Numbered from the stretch's first letter, positions 8,304-17,241 are shown. The stretch: DNA of 64,000 nucleotides from Dyella sp. GSA-30 (GCF_027924605.1 NZ_AP027042.1:4751524-4815523), one strand, 5' to 3'. Made by a program: numbers and translations. Notes: a model not told the origin generated them from the sequence alone.

Positions 8304-9092
8304 ATGGCAAGACATGAACCACGCATGGTTCGTCATACGGTGGTGATGCGCCAGCTCGATGTGCTGCGCGTAGAACGTCTGACCCCGCACATGCAACGCA
8401 TCGTACTCGGCGGCCCCGAGCTGGCCGGCTTTATCAGCGCCGCGCCGGACGATCACGTCAAGCTGTTCTTTCCCAACAGCCACGGCGAGATCGTACGCCC
8501 GACACTCGGCGCCAACGGCCTGGAGTATCCGCCCGGCAAGGAACCCTCGCCCATGCGCGACTACACGCCACGCAGCCACGACGAAACCCGCGGCGAACTG
8601 ACCGTGGACTTTGTCCTGCATGGCGACGGTCCCGCGGCGACGTGGGCGGCGCAAGCCACACCGGGGCAACAGCTTGGTGCGGGCGGCCCACGGGGCTCGT
8701 TTATCGTCGCCGATGATTTCGATCACTACGTCATGGCGGGCGATGAAACCGCCCTGCCCGCGATCGGTCGCTGGCTGGAAGAGCTGCCGTCGAATGCCAA
8801 GGCGACTGTGTTCATTGAGATTCCCGACTCGGCCGACCGGCAGAGCCTGAGCTCGAATGCGCATTTCGATGTGCAGTGGCTGGATCGCAAGGGTGGCGAT
8901 GCTGCGAGCAGCACATTGCTGGAGCAGGCCTTGCAGCGGTTTGTGCCAGCCGACGGCGATACGTTTTATTGGATCGCTACCGAGTCGAAGCGTGCACGCA
9001 ACATGCGCCAATGGTTAAGCGAGCATCGCGACCTGCCCAAGGAGCATGTGAAAGCTACGGGCTATTGGAAGTTTGGCGATAGCGACGATTGA
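8304..9092 (+). CDS. Siderophore-interacting protein, YqjH-like NADPH-dependent ferric-chelate reductase
   Basis: It reduces ferric siderophores in the cytoplasm to release iron, using FAD and NADPH. The protein has 262 residues, close to E. coli YqjH. The FAD-binding beta-barrel (about residues 15-135) contains the motif RDYTPR (85-90) and GPAATWA. The C-terminal siderophore-interacting domain (about 140-260) holds DETALPAIGRWLEELP and FYWIATESKRARNMRQWL. A strong ribosome-binding site (AAGGAG) precedes ATG 8304. It is 66 bases downstream of the Fur-like gene and likely in one operon with both regulators, completing a regulator-regulator-enzyme unit. Repeat A copy 1 follows its stop. Confidence 0.88.
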   Translation: MARHEPRMVRHTVVMRQLDVLRVERLTPHMQRIVLGGPELAGFISAAPDDHVKLFFPNSHGEIVRPTLGANGLEYPPGKEPSPMRDYTPRSHDETRGELTVDFVLHGDGPAATWAAQATPGQQLGAGGPRGSFIVADDFDHYVMAGDETALPAIGRWLEELPSNAKATVFIEIPDSADRQSLSSNAHFDVQWLDRKGGDAASSTLLEQALQRFVPADGDTFYWIATESKRARNMRQWLSEHRDLPKEHVKATGYWKFGDSDD

Positions 9093-9122
9093 TTGATTTG
9101 TGAGGCATGCCGCGAGCACCCG

Positions 9123-9257
9123 CCCCCTCACCCCAACCCTCTCCCCCGGCGGAGCCAGGGGAGAGGGAGCAGACTGCGCAAGTGCGAAACACTGAAGCAC
9201 CCTCAATAGATCCCCTCTCCCCTGGCTTTGCCGGGGGAGAGGGTTAGGGTGAGGGGG
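9123..9257. repeat. Intergenic repeat family A, copy 1 (paired GC-rich hairpins, REP/BIME-like)
   Basis: About 135 bases in which the left end (CCCCTCACCC...) and right end (...GGGTGAGGGG) are inverted copies. Each end is itself a stem-loop: CCCTCTCCCC paired to GGGGAGAGGG with short GC loops. A less structured middle (GCGCAAGTGCGAAACAC) joins them. Related copies are at 23901-24036 and 55319-55450. It begins 30 bases after the YqjH-like stop codon. The structure resembles REP or BIME elements, which can stabilise mRNA 3' ends; no RAYT transposase gene is in the window. Confidence 0.85.
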
Positions 9258-9375
9258 AGCTCTAAGTCCTGAGATTCACGTGAACACCCCGTGAGCAATC
9301 TCACCAACGACGACACTCTGTATGCATAGGACACGGTATCCATAACCCCATGCCAACGCATGGGAGAAGCAAGAA

Positions 9376-11511
9376 ATGAAGCGCGGCCGGAAAGTGCTGA
9401 GCTGGATCGGAGGCATCCTGGTCTTGCTGATCGCAATCGTCATCATCGTGATCGCCACCTTCGACTGGAACCGGGCCAAGCCTTTTATCAACGACAAGGT
9501 CAGCCAGGCGATCGGGCGACAGTTCGAGATTCAGGGTGACCTGAGCGTGCATTGGCAGCGCGAACCGGACCAGGGCGGTCTGTCGGCGATCGTGCCGTGG
9601 CCGGAATTCGTTGCGCAACAGATCCGCATAGCCAACCCGGACTGGGCCACGAACAAACAGTTCGCCACGCTCGATGCCTTGCGCTTCCGTCTCTCGCCGC
9701 TGGCCTTGCTGGCGCATCGCATCACCATACCTACCGTGCAGCTGGTGCAGCCGAACATCGACCTGCAGCGTGACAAGCAAGGGCGCGCTACCTGGGACTT
9801 CACCCTGCCGCAAAGCACCGGCCCGTCGACATGGAGCCTTGATCTGGGTGCGATCGGCTTCGATCGCGGCCATATTGCTCTCGACGACGCTGCCAGCAAA
9901 GTCCAGCTACAGGTGAATATCGAGCCGCTGCAAAAAGCCATCCCGTATGACGAGATCATGGCGCAGCAGTCGGCGCGCGCACGCGATGAGGCACAAAAAA
10001 CTGCCGGCGGCGACGCGAAGAAAACGCTAGCCAATACGCAAACGGAAAGCGAACCCAAGACGCGTCCCACCTCCGCCTACGCATTCGCCTGGCAAGCCAA
10101 GGGTAGTTATCAGGGTGCACCGCTATCGGGCGATGGCAAGACTGGCGGCGTGCTGGCCTTGCAGCGCAGCGACCAACCCTTCCCCGTACAGGCGGATGTG
10201 CATGCGGGCGATTCGCATATCGCCCTGGTCGGCACCTTGACCAATCCCATGCACCTGGCTGCGCTCGATCTGCGCCTGTGGTTTTCCGGCACCAGCATGG
10301 CAAAGCTCTACCCGCTTACTGGATTGACGCTGCCCGATACGCCGCCTTATGCCACCGAAGGCCACCTGATCGCCGAGCTGCACAAGCACAACAGCCATTT
10401 CAGCTACCAGAATTTCCGCGGCCGGGTCGGCGGCAGCGACCTGGGCGGCAGCCTCGATTTCAGCACGGCCGCCCCGCGCCCGAAACTGACCGGTAAATTG
10501 CACTCGCAATTGCTGCAGTTCTCCGACCTGGGTTCGCTGGTCGGCGCGGATTCGAAAGAACAAAAGCAGCAACGCGGTGACACTACCGCACAGCCTGCCG
10601 ACAAAGCGCTACCGGTCGAGCCTTTCCGTACGGATCGCTGGAAAGCCATGGATGCGGACGTCACGTTTACCGGCACGCGCATCATCCGCGATGCCAATCT
10701 GCCGATCGACAACTTGAGCACGCATATCGTGCTGGAGGACGGCAAACTGCATCTGGATCCACTCAGCTTCGGCATGGCCGGCGGCAACGTCACCGGGCTC
10801 ATCCACCTCGACGGCAGTCAGATACCGATGCGCGGACGGATGGATCTAAAAGCGCGCCATCTGAAACTGAAAGAGCTGTTCCCGACCGTTCAGGCGATGA
10901 ACACCAGCTTCGGCGAAATCAACGGCGACATGGCCATGAGCTCGAATGGCAACTCGGTGGCCGAACTGCTGGCCACCGCCGACGGCGAGGTCAAGCTGCT
11001 GATGAACGACGGGGCGATCAGCAAGACCTTGCTCGAAACCGCAGGCCTCAATATCGGCAACGTGGTCATCGGCAAGTTGTTCGGCGACAAGACGGTCAAT
11101 ATCAACTGCGCCGCTTCCGACCTGGTCGCCACCGACGGCGTATTCCAGACCAAGCTGTTCGTGCTCGACACGGAAGACGCGATCATCGACGTCGACGGCA
11201 ACGTCAACTTCGCCACCGAACGCCTGGACCTTGATGTCACACCGCATACCAAGGGCTTCCGGGTGTTCTCGCTGCGCTCGCCGCTGTACGTCAAGGGCAC
11301 GCTGAAGAACCCCGATGTCGGCGTGCATTCGGCCGGGCTGATCCTGCGCGGCGGCGGCGCCCTGGCCCTGGGGATATTCGCCGCGCCGGCGGCTGCCCTG
11401 GCGCCGCTCGTGGTCCCGAGTCGAGGCAACCAGGAAAATGCATGCCAGGGCGTGCTGGAGCAGATGCGCGGAACGAAGGTAAAGGCACCGGCGCAACCGA
11501 AGGCAAAGTGA
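9376..11511 (+). CDS. AsmA family protein
   Basis: This is an inner-membrane-anchored protein of the AsmA group, whose members (AsmA, TamB, YhdP relatives) are large periplasm-facing proteins linked to outer-membrane lipid and protein homeostasis. It has 711 residues. A single N-terminal membrane anchor at about residues 8-28 (SWIGGILVLLIAIVIIVIA) is followed by the AsmA N-terminal pattern (FDWNRAKPFINDKVSQAIGR). The conserved C-terminal AsmA-like beta region is around residues 500-660 (FGEINGDMAMSSNGNSVAELL, DTEDAIIDVDGNVNFATERLDL). ATG 9376 has a GGAG-type site upstream. An EamA transporter follows after 48 bases. The exact cargo is not predictable. Confidence 0.85.
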   Translation: MKRGRKVLSWIGGILVLLIAIVIIVIATFDWNRAKPFINDKVSQAIGRQFEIQGDLSVHWQREPDQGGLSAIVPWPEFVAQQIRIANPDWATNKQFATLDALRFRLSPLALLAHRITIPTVQLVQPNIDLQRDKQGRATWDFTLPQSTGPSTWSLDLGAIGFDRGHIALDDAASKVQLQVNIEPLQKAIPYDEIMAQQSARARDEAQKTAGGDAKKTLANTQTESEPKTRPTSAYAFAWQAKGSYQGAPLSGDGKTGGVLALQRSDQPFPVQADVHAGDSHIALVGTLTNPMHLAALDLRLWFSGTSMAKLYPLTGLTLPDTPPYATEGHLIAELHKHNSHFSYQNFRGRVGGSDLGGSLDFSTAAPRPKLTGKLHSQLLQFSDLGSLVGADSKEQKQQRGDTTAQPADKALPVEPFRTDRWKAMDADVTFTGTRIIRDANLPIDNLSTHIVLEDGKLHLDPLSFGMAGGNVTGLIHLDGSQIPMRGRMDLKARHLKLKELFPTVQAMNTSFGEINGDMAMSSNGNSVAELLATADGEVKLLMNDGAISKTLLETAGLNIGNVVIGKLFGDKTVNINCAASDLVATDGVFQTKLFVLDTEDAIIDVDGNVNFATERLDLDVTPHTKGFRVFSLRSPLYVKGTLKNPDVGVHSAGLILRGGGALALGIFAAPAAALAPLVVPSRGNQENACQGVLEQMRGTKVKAPAQPKAK

Positions 11512-11559
11512 TCGGCTCACACCACGTACAATGCGGGACCGCCACGACGACCCCGCACC

Positions 11560-12489
11560 GTGCAGCCCGCCGCCAAAGCCCGCCTACAAATCCACTTCTG
11601 CGTCCTGCTCTGGGGATTCACGGCCATTCTCGGCAAGCAGATCACCCTGCAGGCGCTGCCGCTGGTCTGGTGGCGTACTTTGCTGGTGACCTCGGCGCTG
11701 TTGCTGGTGCCCAGGGTATGGCGCGGGCTCAAGGCCATGCCGGCCAGATTGCGCTGGGCGTATGCCGGTATCGGTGCAATCGTGTCGCTGCACTGGCTGA
11801 CGTTTTATGCGGCGATCAAATTATCGAACGCATCGGTCGGCGCAACCTGTATTGCCCTGGGCCCGGTCTTTCTCGCTTTTATCGAGCCATGGATCGCGCG
11901 CCGTCGCTTTGATCCGCGCGAGCTGCTGATCGGTCTCCTGGTCATTCCCGGCGTCGCCATGGTGGTGGGTGGCGTGCCGGTGGAAATGCGGCTGGGTATT
12001 GCGGTGGGCGCGCTATCTGCGCTGCTGGTGGCCATCTTCGGCTCGCTCAACAAGCGCCTGGTCGAGCATGGCGATCCACTGACCGTCACCTGCATCGAAC
12101 TGGGTTCGGGCACGCTTTTTCTCACCTTGCTCGCACCGTTTCTTCCGCATGCGGGCCCGGCTTTCATGCTGCCCGGTGCGCATGATGCAACGCTGCTGCT
12201 CCTGCTGTCATTCGGCTGCACCTTGCTGCCCTTCGCCTTGGCGCTGGTCGCACTGCGTCAGATGAGCGCCTTCGAAACGCAGATGGTGACCAATCTCGAA
12301 CCGGTGTATGCGATCGTGCTGGCTATCGTATTGCTGGGCGAACAACGTCAGCTCGACACCTGGTTCTATCTTGGCGTCGCGGTCATCCTGACTGCCGTGT
12401 TCGCCCATCCTTTCCTGCACCGCCGCGATAGCCAGCCGGCGAAGACCGAGCTGCTGGCTACCGCGGAGAGCCACAACATCGTCGATTAG
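11560..12489 (+). CDS. EamA/DMT-family inner-membrane transporter
   Basis: This drug/metabolite transporter superfamily permease has 309 residues. Ten hydrophobic segments form two EamA repeats, the first from about residue 8 (LQIHFCVLLWGFTAILGK) and the second from about residue 150 (LGIAVGALSALLVAIFGSLNKRL). The typical end of repeat two is present (FETQMVTNLEPVYAIVLAIVLLGEQ). The frame begins at GTG 11560; the nearby ATG at 11531 is out of frame. The family exports amino acids, nucleosides or other metabolites, and the substrate here cannot be assigned. It lies 48 bases after the AsmA gene and converges on the copper-operon cytochrome gene, whose stop is 11 bases away. Confidence 0.85.
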   Translation: MQPAAKARLQIHFCVLLWGFTAILGKQITLQALPLVWWRTLLVTSALLLVPRVWRGLKAMPARLRWAYAGIGAIVSLHWLTFYAAIKLSNASVGATCIALGPVFLAFIEPWIARRRFDPRELLIGLLVIPGVAMVVGGVPVEMRLGIAVGALSALLVAIFGSLNKRLVEHGDPLTVTCIELGSGTLFLTLLAPFLPHAGPAFMLPGAHDATLLLLLSFGCTLLPFALALVALRQMSAFETQMVTNLEPVYAIVLAIVLLGEQRQLDTWFYLGVAVILTAVFAHPFLHRRDSQPAKTELLATAESHNIVD

Positions 12490-12500
12490 TGCAGCGTCGA

Positions 12501-13118
12501 TTAATGCGCGGCCGAGGCCGGTGATGCCGGATGCTCGTCGTGGTCGTGATCGTGGTCATGATCGCCATCATGATCGTCATGCCCTTCGTCATGATGATGG
12601 TGTCCGCCACCGTGCCCGTCGTCACCGTGCGTACCGGCCAACGCAACAAAGCCATCTTCATCGAGCTTGGGCAACTGGCGGATAAAGGCCACCATGTCCC
12701 AGATGGCATCATCGCTATGGCTGACACCCCATGCCGGCATGGCCGTCATCTTGACGCCGTGTTTGATCACCCAGAACGCCTTGGCCGGATCGGCGATGCC
12801 GAGCTTGGCCAGATCCGGCGGCTGCGGATAAAGCCCCTGCCGCAACTCGGTGCTGCGCATGCCGGGCGTCAAATGACATGCGGCGCACATCTGCGCGTAA
12901 TGTTCGGCACCCGAGTGAATGCGTGTCTGGGCATCCAGGTCCGTAGGCACCGTTACACCGGCCGACTCTCGTGCAATCGATCGCTCGCGCAGTGTCTCGA
13001 CGATCTGCGTGGTTACGCCCCAATGGGGTCTGTCCGCGCCGATGTCATAAACGCCGGAATATACAAAGGCGGCGACAGCCACCGCGAGTATCACCAAAAC
13101 AACAAACAATGTTTTCAA
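12501..13118 (-). CDS. Membrane-anchored c-type cytochrome with His/Asp-rich C-terminal tail (last gene of copper operon)
   Basis: This haem protein of about 205 residues faces the periplasm. A single anchor opens the protein (KTLFVVLVILAVAVAAFVYSG). The haem-binding motif CAACH is at residues 78-82 and a likely axial methionine is in TAMPAWG (Met127). From about residue 163 the tail holds 13 histidines in some 34 residues, alternating with Asp (DHDHDHDHDEH), a plausible copper or nickel sink. The start is TTG 13118, preceded by AGGGGA; the open frame continues upstream but no better start with a ribosome site is seen. It begins 22 bases after the copB stop, so it is the third structural gene of the copper operon. 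Its redox partner is unknown; CopA is an obvious candidate. Confidence 0.8.
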   Translation of the reverse strand: MKTLFVVLVILAVAVAAFVYSGVYDIGADRPHWGVTTQIVETLRERSIARESAGVTVPTDLDAQTRIHSGAEHYAQMCAACHLTPGMRSTELRQGLYPQPPDLAKLGIADPAKAFWVIKHGVKMTAMPAWGVSHSDDAIWDMVAFIRQLPKLDEDGFVALAGTHGDDGHGGGHHHHDEGHDDHDGDHDHDHDHDEHPASPASAAH

Positions 13119-13140
13119 GATCGTTCCCCTCGTTGAGTAT

Positions 13141-14031
13141 CTAGAACCAGAAACGGATGCCGGCGACCCAGGTCGTTTCGTGCGCGGCGGTATCAAGCAG
13201 GACATCGGTGGGTGCGTTGGCGGTGCGCCGGTAAGCCCACGACACGCCGACATAGGGCGCAAGGCGTCGGCTGAATTCATAGCGCAAACGCAAACCGGCT
13301 TCGGCTTCGGACAGACCGGCGCGAATCGCACGCTGCGGATCGTTGCGGCTATAAAGGTTCAGCTCGATCTTCGGCGTCAATATCAGCCGCTGGGTAAACA
13401 GCACGTCATAGCTGCTTTCCAGGCGCAGAGTCGTACGTCCTTGCTCTCCTGCATAGAATGTTGCCTGTGTCTCGAACCAGTACGGCGCGAGACCTTGCAC
13501 ACCGAAGGCCAGCCATTGCCGCTTGGGCCCGTTACCGATGTCCTGGCGCAGACCAAGCTGACCATCCCAATAAGTCGTCCAGGCATGACCCCATTGCACG
13601 TCAACGCGTCCATCTTGCGTTACGCCACGCTGGCGCTCGCCCTCGCTGCGTATCCACAGACGATCGATATCGCTGCCCCACCAGCCCTCGCCCTCCCAGG
13701 CTGTGGCGTTGTCGCCGCCTGTGGTGCGCGTACGCTCCAGGCGGTCGATCAACAGCATGCCGCGCGTGCTGGTGTCGTGCATATCCATCGCGTCGGACAT
13801 GGCATGCTGTGCCATGACATGCTGCGGCGGCGGTGGCGGAACGTGATCGTTCGGCGGCAATGGCAACGATGAAGCGGCGGCCGGAGGCGCGTCGTGATGC
13901 TGATGCGGCATGGACATGCCGGGCATATCGTCCATCGGCATATCCTGCATGTTGTCCATGGGCTTCGCCTGTTGCGCATACGCCAGGCCCGAAACACCGC
14001 ATAGCAGAAGAAACATCAAAAGCCGCTTCAT
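13141..14031 (-). CDS. copB: Copper resistance protein B (outer membrane)
   Basis: This outer-membrane beta-barrel protein is part of periplasmic and outer-membrane copper sequestration or export. It has 296 residues from ATG 14031, overlapping the copA stop by 4 bases (ATGA). A signal peptide (MKRLLMFLLLCGVSGLAYA) precedes a Met/His/Pro-rich copper-binding segment at about residues 22-90 (MDNMQDMPMDDMPGMSMPHQ and further MHDT, HAMSDAMDM). The CopB domain follows from about residue 110 (WWGSDIDRLWIRSEGE) and ends in a typical barrel C-terminus (WVAGIRFWF). An in-frame start at 14208 would lie inside copA and was rejected. Confidence 0.93.
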   Translation of the reverse strand: MKRLLMFLLLCGVSGLAYAQQAKPMDNMQDMPMDDMPGMSMPHQHHDAPPAAASSLPLPPNDHVPPPPPQHVMAQHAMSDAMDMHDTSTRGMLLIDRLERTRTTGGDNATAWEGEGWWGSDIDRLWIRSEGERQRGVTQDGRVDVQWGHAWTTYWDGQLGLRQDIGNGPKRQWLAFGVQGLAPYWFETQATFYAGEQGRTTLRLESSYDVLFTQRLILTPKIELNLYSRNDPQRAIRAGLSEAEAGLRLRYEFSRRLAPYVGVSWAYRRTANAPTDVLLDTAAHETTWVAGIRFWF

Positions 14032-15743
14032 GCCACCACCACTTCGCGCATCATGCCCGCTTCCATGTGATAGAGCAGATGACAGTGGTAGGCCCAGCGG
14101 CCGATCGCATCGGCGCTGACGCGATAGGCCACGCGTTGTGCCGGCTGCACCACCACGGTGTGCTTGCGTACCTGGAACGCGCCATCGGGAGACTCCAGCT
14201 CGCTCCACATGCCGTGCAAATGGATCGGGTGAGTCATCATGGTGTCGTTGATCAGCACCACGCGCACGTGTTCACCGTAGCGCAACTGGATAGGGCCGGT
14301 GTCGGAGAAGCGCTTGCCGTCGAACGACCAGAGATAACGTTCCATGTTGCCGGTGAGATGCAACGTCATCTCTCGATCGACCCTGGGTGAAATCGGCGCA
14401 TCGACCGCATGCAGGTCGGCATAACTGAGCACGCGCCGGCCGTTGTCGCGCAAGCCCACACCAGGATCATCCAGGTTGCTGCGCGGCTGCGGTACGCGCA
14501 TGTCGATCTCCGGACCATGGCCGCGCATCGACATGTCGCCCATATCGCCGTGGTCCATGGCCATCCCGGGCATGCCATGCATGTCGTGGCTCATGCCACC
14601 GTGCTGCATCTGTCCCATCATGTCGCTCATGGCGAGCAAGGGACGAGAATCGAGCGTCGGCACATCGGCCACCATGCCGGCTCGCGGTGCCAGCGTGGCA
14701 CGGGCAAAACCGGAACGATCCATGCTCTGCGCAAAGATCGTCCAGGCGCGGTCGGCCGCCGGCTCGACGATCACATCGTAGGTCTCCGCGTTGGCGATGC
14801 GAAACTCGTCGACGGTCACCGGTTCGATCGACTGCCCGTCGGCGGCCACCACGGTCATTTTGAGACCGGGGATACGCACATCGAAAAAAGTCATCGACGA
14901 GCCATTGATAAAACGCAGCCGTACTTTTTCGCCCGCATCGAACAAACCGGTCCAGTTGCCCGCTGGCGTGCTGCCGTTGATCAGATAGGTATAGGTCATG
15001 GCCGACACATCGGCCAGATCGGTGGGATCCATGCGCATCTGGTTCCACATGCGCCGTTCGCACAACGCCTGCGACAGACCTTGCCGGCTGGCGTCGCGCA
15101 GAAAGTCGCCCATCGTGCGCTTGCCGATGTTGTAGTAATCGCTTTGCTTTTTCAGGTTGGCGAAGATCCGTTCCGGATCGGTATCGGTCCAATCGCTAAG
15201 CAGGATCACGTGCTCGCGTTGCACCGCGTGACGTTCCTGGCGCGGCTCGATCACGATCGGCCCATACAGACCGGTCTGTTCCTGGAAACGCGAATGGCTG
15301 TGATACCAGTACGTGCCTGCCTGGTTCACCGTGAAGCGATAGACGTATTCACCGCCCGGCGGGATGCCGTCGAAACTCAAGCCCGGCACGCCGTCCATAT
15401 CGGCCGGCAGGACGATGCCATGCCAGTGAATCGAACTGGTAACGGTTAGACGGTTGCGCACGCGAATAGTCACTGTGTCGCCCTGGCGCCAGCGCAATAA
15501 GGGCGCCGGCAACTGGCCGTTGACCACGGTGGCTACACGCTTGCTCCCAGTGAAATCCACCGGCAGCTCACCGATTTCCAACTCGAAATGGGTGCCGCTC
15601 AGTTCGGTGCGCGGCGTGTCAATGGCGGCAAAAACATCGCCGCCGCGAAACAGCCCGAGCCCGGCGGCGACACCGCCCAGGGTCAGACCTTGAACGAAGC
15701 GCCGACGCGGCAGCGAAAGGCCGCGCGGATCCTGCTTACTCAT
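14028..15743 (-). CDS. copA: Copper resistance multicopper oxidase CopA
   Basis: This periplasmic laccase-like oxidase binds and probably oxidises Cu(I). It has 571 residues. A Tat signal is present (LPRRRFVQGLTLGG), so it is exported folded with its cofactor. The cupredoxin copper-site motifs are intact: IHWHGIVLP and YWYHSHSRFQEQTG near the N-terminus, HPIHLHGMW and HCHLLYHMEAGMM near the C-terminus. Between them a Met/His-rich stretch at about residues 370-405 (MSDMMGQMQHGGMSHDMHG and following) supplies extra copper sites. It is the second gene of the copL-copA-copB-cytochrome unit, 110 bases after copL, and overlaps copB by 4 bases. Confidence 0.95.
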   Translation of the reverse strand: MSKQDPRGLSLPRRRFVQGLTLGGVAAGLGLFRGGDVFAAIDTPRTELSGTHFELEIGELPVDFTGSKRVATVVNGQLPAPLLRWRQGDTVTIRVRNRLTVTSSIHWHGIVLPADMDGVPGLSFDGIPPGGEYVYRFTVNQAGTYWYHSHSRFQEQTGLYGPIVIEPRQERHAVQREHVILLSDWTDTDPERIFANLKKQSDYYNIGKRTMGDFLRDASRQGLSQALCERRMWNQMRMDPTDLADVSAMTYTYLINGSTPAGNWTGLFDAGEKVRLRFINGSSMTFFDVRIPGLKMTVVAADGQSIEPVTVDEFRIANAETYDVIVEPAADRAWTIFAQSMDRSGFARATLAPRAGMVADVPTLDSRPLLAMSDMMGQMQHGGMSHDMHGMPGMAMDHGDMGDMSMRGHGPEIDMRVPQPRSNLDDPGVGLRDNGRRVLSYADLHAVDAPISPRVDREMTLHLTGNMERYLWSFDGKRFSDTGPIQLRYGEHVRVVLINDTMMTHPIHLHGMWSELESPDGAFQVRKHTVVVQPAQRVAYRVSADAIGRWAYHCHLLYHMEAGMMREVVVA

Positions 15744-15853
15744 GATGTCGACTCCAACGGCCGTCCGTCCGGCTATGCGAAAGCGGACGCTCGGCCAAAA
15801 CGATGCTCATCTGTGGCAGCACCACAAACATCTGCTGCCATGAATACCGTTAT

Positions 15854-16204
15854 TCAGGCGAAGTCATTCGCCGGTGGCCGTAATGGAGGGGATTGCGCGC
15901 GCTGTGGCGCGGAGCGGTGTCCCTGCACTGCCAGCGGATGGGCTGGTAGCCGGGAGATCATGCCCAGTGCCACGGTCGGTGGCAGCGTGGCCGGGGCGTG
16001 CACGCAGGCACAGTCGGCGGTAGCCATCGGACCCTGGCCATGCGCATGTCCGGTATCGTGCATGCCCGCGCTGTCGGGCATATGCATGCCGGTACAACAA
16101 TCGGTCTGCGCCCAGGCCATGCTCACCAGCGCCAGCCACGCACACAGCGCCCAGGCCAACACATGGCGGGAACGGCGGAAGGGCTGGAGTGAGCGACGGG
16201 GCAT
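15854..16204 (-). CDS. copL: CopL-like metal-binding protein heading the copper operon
   Basis: This small secreted protein of 116 residues starts at ATG 16204. A hydrophobic export signal spans residues 12-34 (HVLAWALCAWLALVSMAWA). A short metal-binding cluster of Cys, His and Met follows (TDCCTGMHMPDSAGMHDTGH, then ATADCACVH), and the rest is low-complexity and Pro-rich. In xanthomonads copL lies directly upstream of copAB and is needed for copper-inducible expression. The same position here, 110 bases before copA, supports the name. It could act as a sensing or buffering peptide. An upstream in-frame ATG (16348) lies in the rlmJ promoter region and was not used. Confidence 0.8.
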   Translation of the reverse strand: MPRRSLQPFRRSRHVLAWALCAWLALVSMAWAQTDCCTGMHMPDSAGMHDTGHAHGQGPMATADCACVHAPATLPPTVALGMISRLPAHPLAVQGHRSAPQRAQSPPLRPPANDFA

Positions 16205-16242
16205 AGGGCGAGGATAGCCAGCATATACAGGGCGCTCAACTC

Positions 16243-16256
16243 TGGAGCAGGCTCCA
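16243..16256. promoter_or_regulatory. Short palindrome upstream of copL, candidate copper-responsive operator
   Basis: TGGAGC and GCTCCA are separated by AG, centred about 45 bases upstream of the copL start and about 115 bases upstream of the divergent rlmJ. A dyad in this place is what a copper regulator would need, but no sensor gene is in the window and the motif is short. Treat it as a candidate only. Confidence 0.35.
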
Positions 16257-16365
16257 AGCCCCTTCCATCGGGCTTTGCCGCGTATCGACGCCCCCGCGGT
16301 CACCGAAGTCCAGCGGCTCCAGGGCACTCCCTCTATACTGCAGATCACATCAAAGCGCCGACACC

Positions 16366-17241
16366 ATGAATTATCGCCACGCCTTCCACGCCGGCAATTT
16401 TGCCGACGTTCTCAAGCACGCCGTGCTTTTTGCGCTGATCGAGGCGCTCAAGGCCAAACCGTCGCCATTCTGCTTTGTCGACACGCACGCCGGCAGCGGT
16501 TGCTACGCGCTCGATGGCATGCAGGCCGGCAAGACCGGCGAATACAAGGATGGCATCGCGCGCCTGCTCTTTCCCGACATGCATGGCGACGGCAGCGCAC
16601 CGGCGCTGCCCAACCTGCTTCAGCGTTGGCTGCAGACCATTCTCGACCTGCCCGGCAACGAGGACGGCCTGAAGCTCTACCCCGGCTCGCCGCTGCAGGT
16701 AGCCCGCGCGATGCGCGCCAGCGACAGTGCACAGCTATGCGAATTGCACACAGAAGAAGCCACGCGCCTGCGCGACTTGTTTCATCGCGATGCACGCGTA
16801 CATGTGCATCAGCGCGATGGCTACGAGGCGCTCAAGGGCTTCGTGCCGCCGCAGGAAAAGCGTGGCCTGGTCCTGATCGACCCGCCCTTCGAAGCCCAGG
16901 AAGACGAATACCGCACGATCGAGAAAACCATCAAGAACGCCTTGCTGCGCTGGCCTGGCGGCGTCTATGCCGTGTGGTATCCGATCAAGCGCCGCAGCCA
17001 GGTGCAACCGTTCCACCGCTGGCTGCAACACAGCGGCGTGAAGCGCGTGCTGCGTGCGGAGCTGCTGATTCGCCCGGACGATTCACCGCTCCGTCTCAAC
17101 GGCTCGGGCATGGTCATACTCAACGCGCCCTGGAAACTCGACGAGGTCTTGCGCGAGCCGATGCAGGCGCTGGGGCGATTGCTCTCGCAGGATCGCCCGG
17201 CCCAGACGCGGCTCGACTGGCTGGTCGAGGAAGCGCCCTGA
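16366..17241 (+). CDS. rlmJ: 23S rRNA (adenine(2030)-N6)-methyltransferase
   Basis: It methylates A2030 of 23S rRNA using S-adenosylmethionine. The 291-residue length matches E. coli RlmJ (280). The signature N-terminus MNYRHAFHAGNFADVLKHAV is present, followed by the SAM-binding FVDTHAGSGCYAL (about residues 37-49) and the catalytic DPPF motif in VLIDPPFEAQ (about 170). A likely -10 (TATACT, 16334-16339) lies about 27 bases before ATG 16366. The gene is divergent from copL and precedes an slp-like lipoprotein gene by 46 bases. Confidence 0.95.
   Translation: MNYRHAFHAGNFADVLKHAVLFALIEALKAKPSPFCFVDTHAGSGCYALDGMQAGKTGEYKDGIARLLFPDMHGDGSAPALPNLLQRWLQTILDLPGNEDGLKLYPGSPLQVARAMRASDSAQLCELHTEEATRLRDLFHRDARVHVHQRDGYEALKGFVPPQEKRGLVLIDPPFEAQEDEYRTIEKTIKNALLRWPGGVYAVWYPIKRRSQVQPFHRWLQHSGVKRVLRAELLIRPDDSPLRLNGSGMVILNAPWKLDEVLREPMQALGRLLSQDRPAQTRLDWLVEEAP

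Noticed and set aside
14409-15449. 346-codon plus-strand frame
   Set aside because: Antisense to copA; its histidine-rich translation is a by-product of Met/His-rich copper motifs on the other strand.
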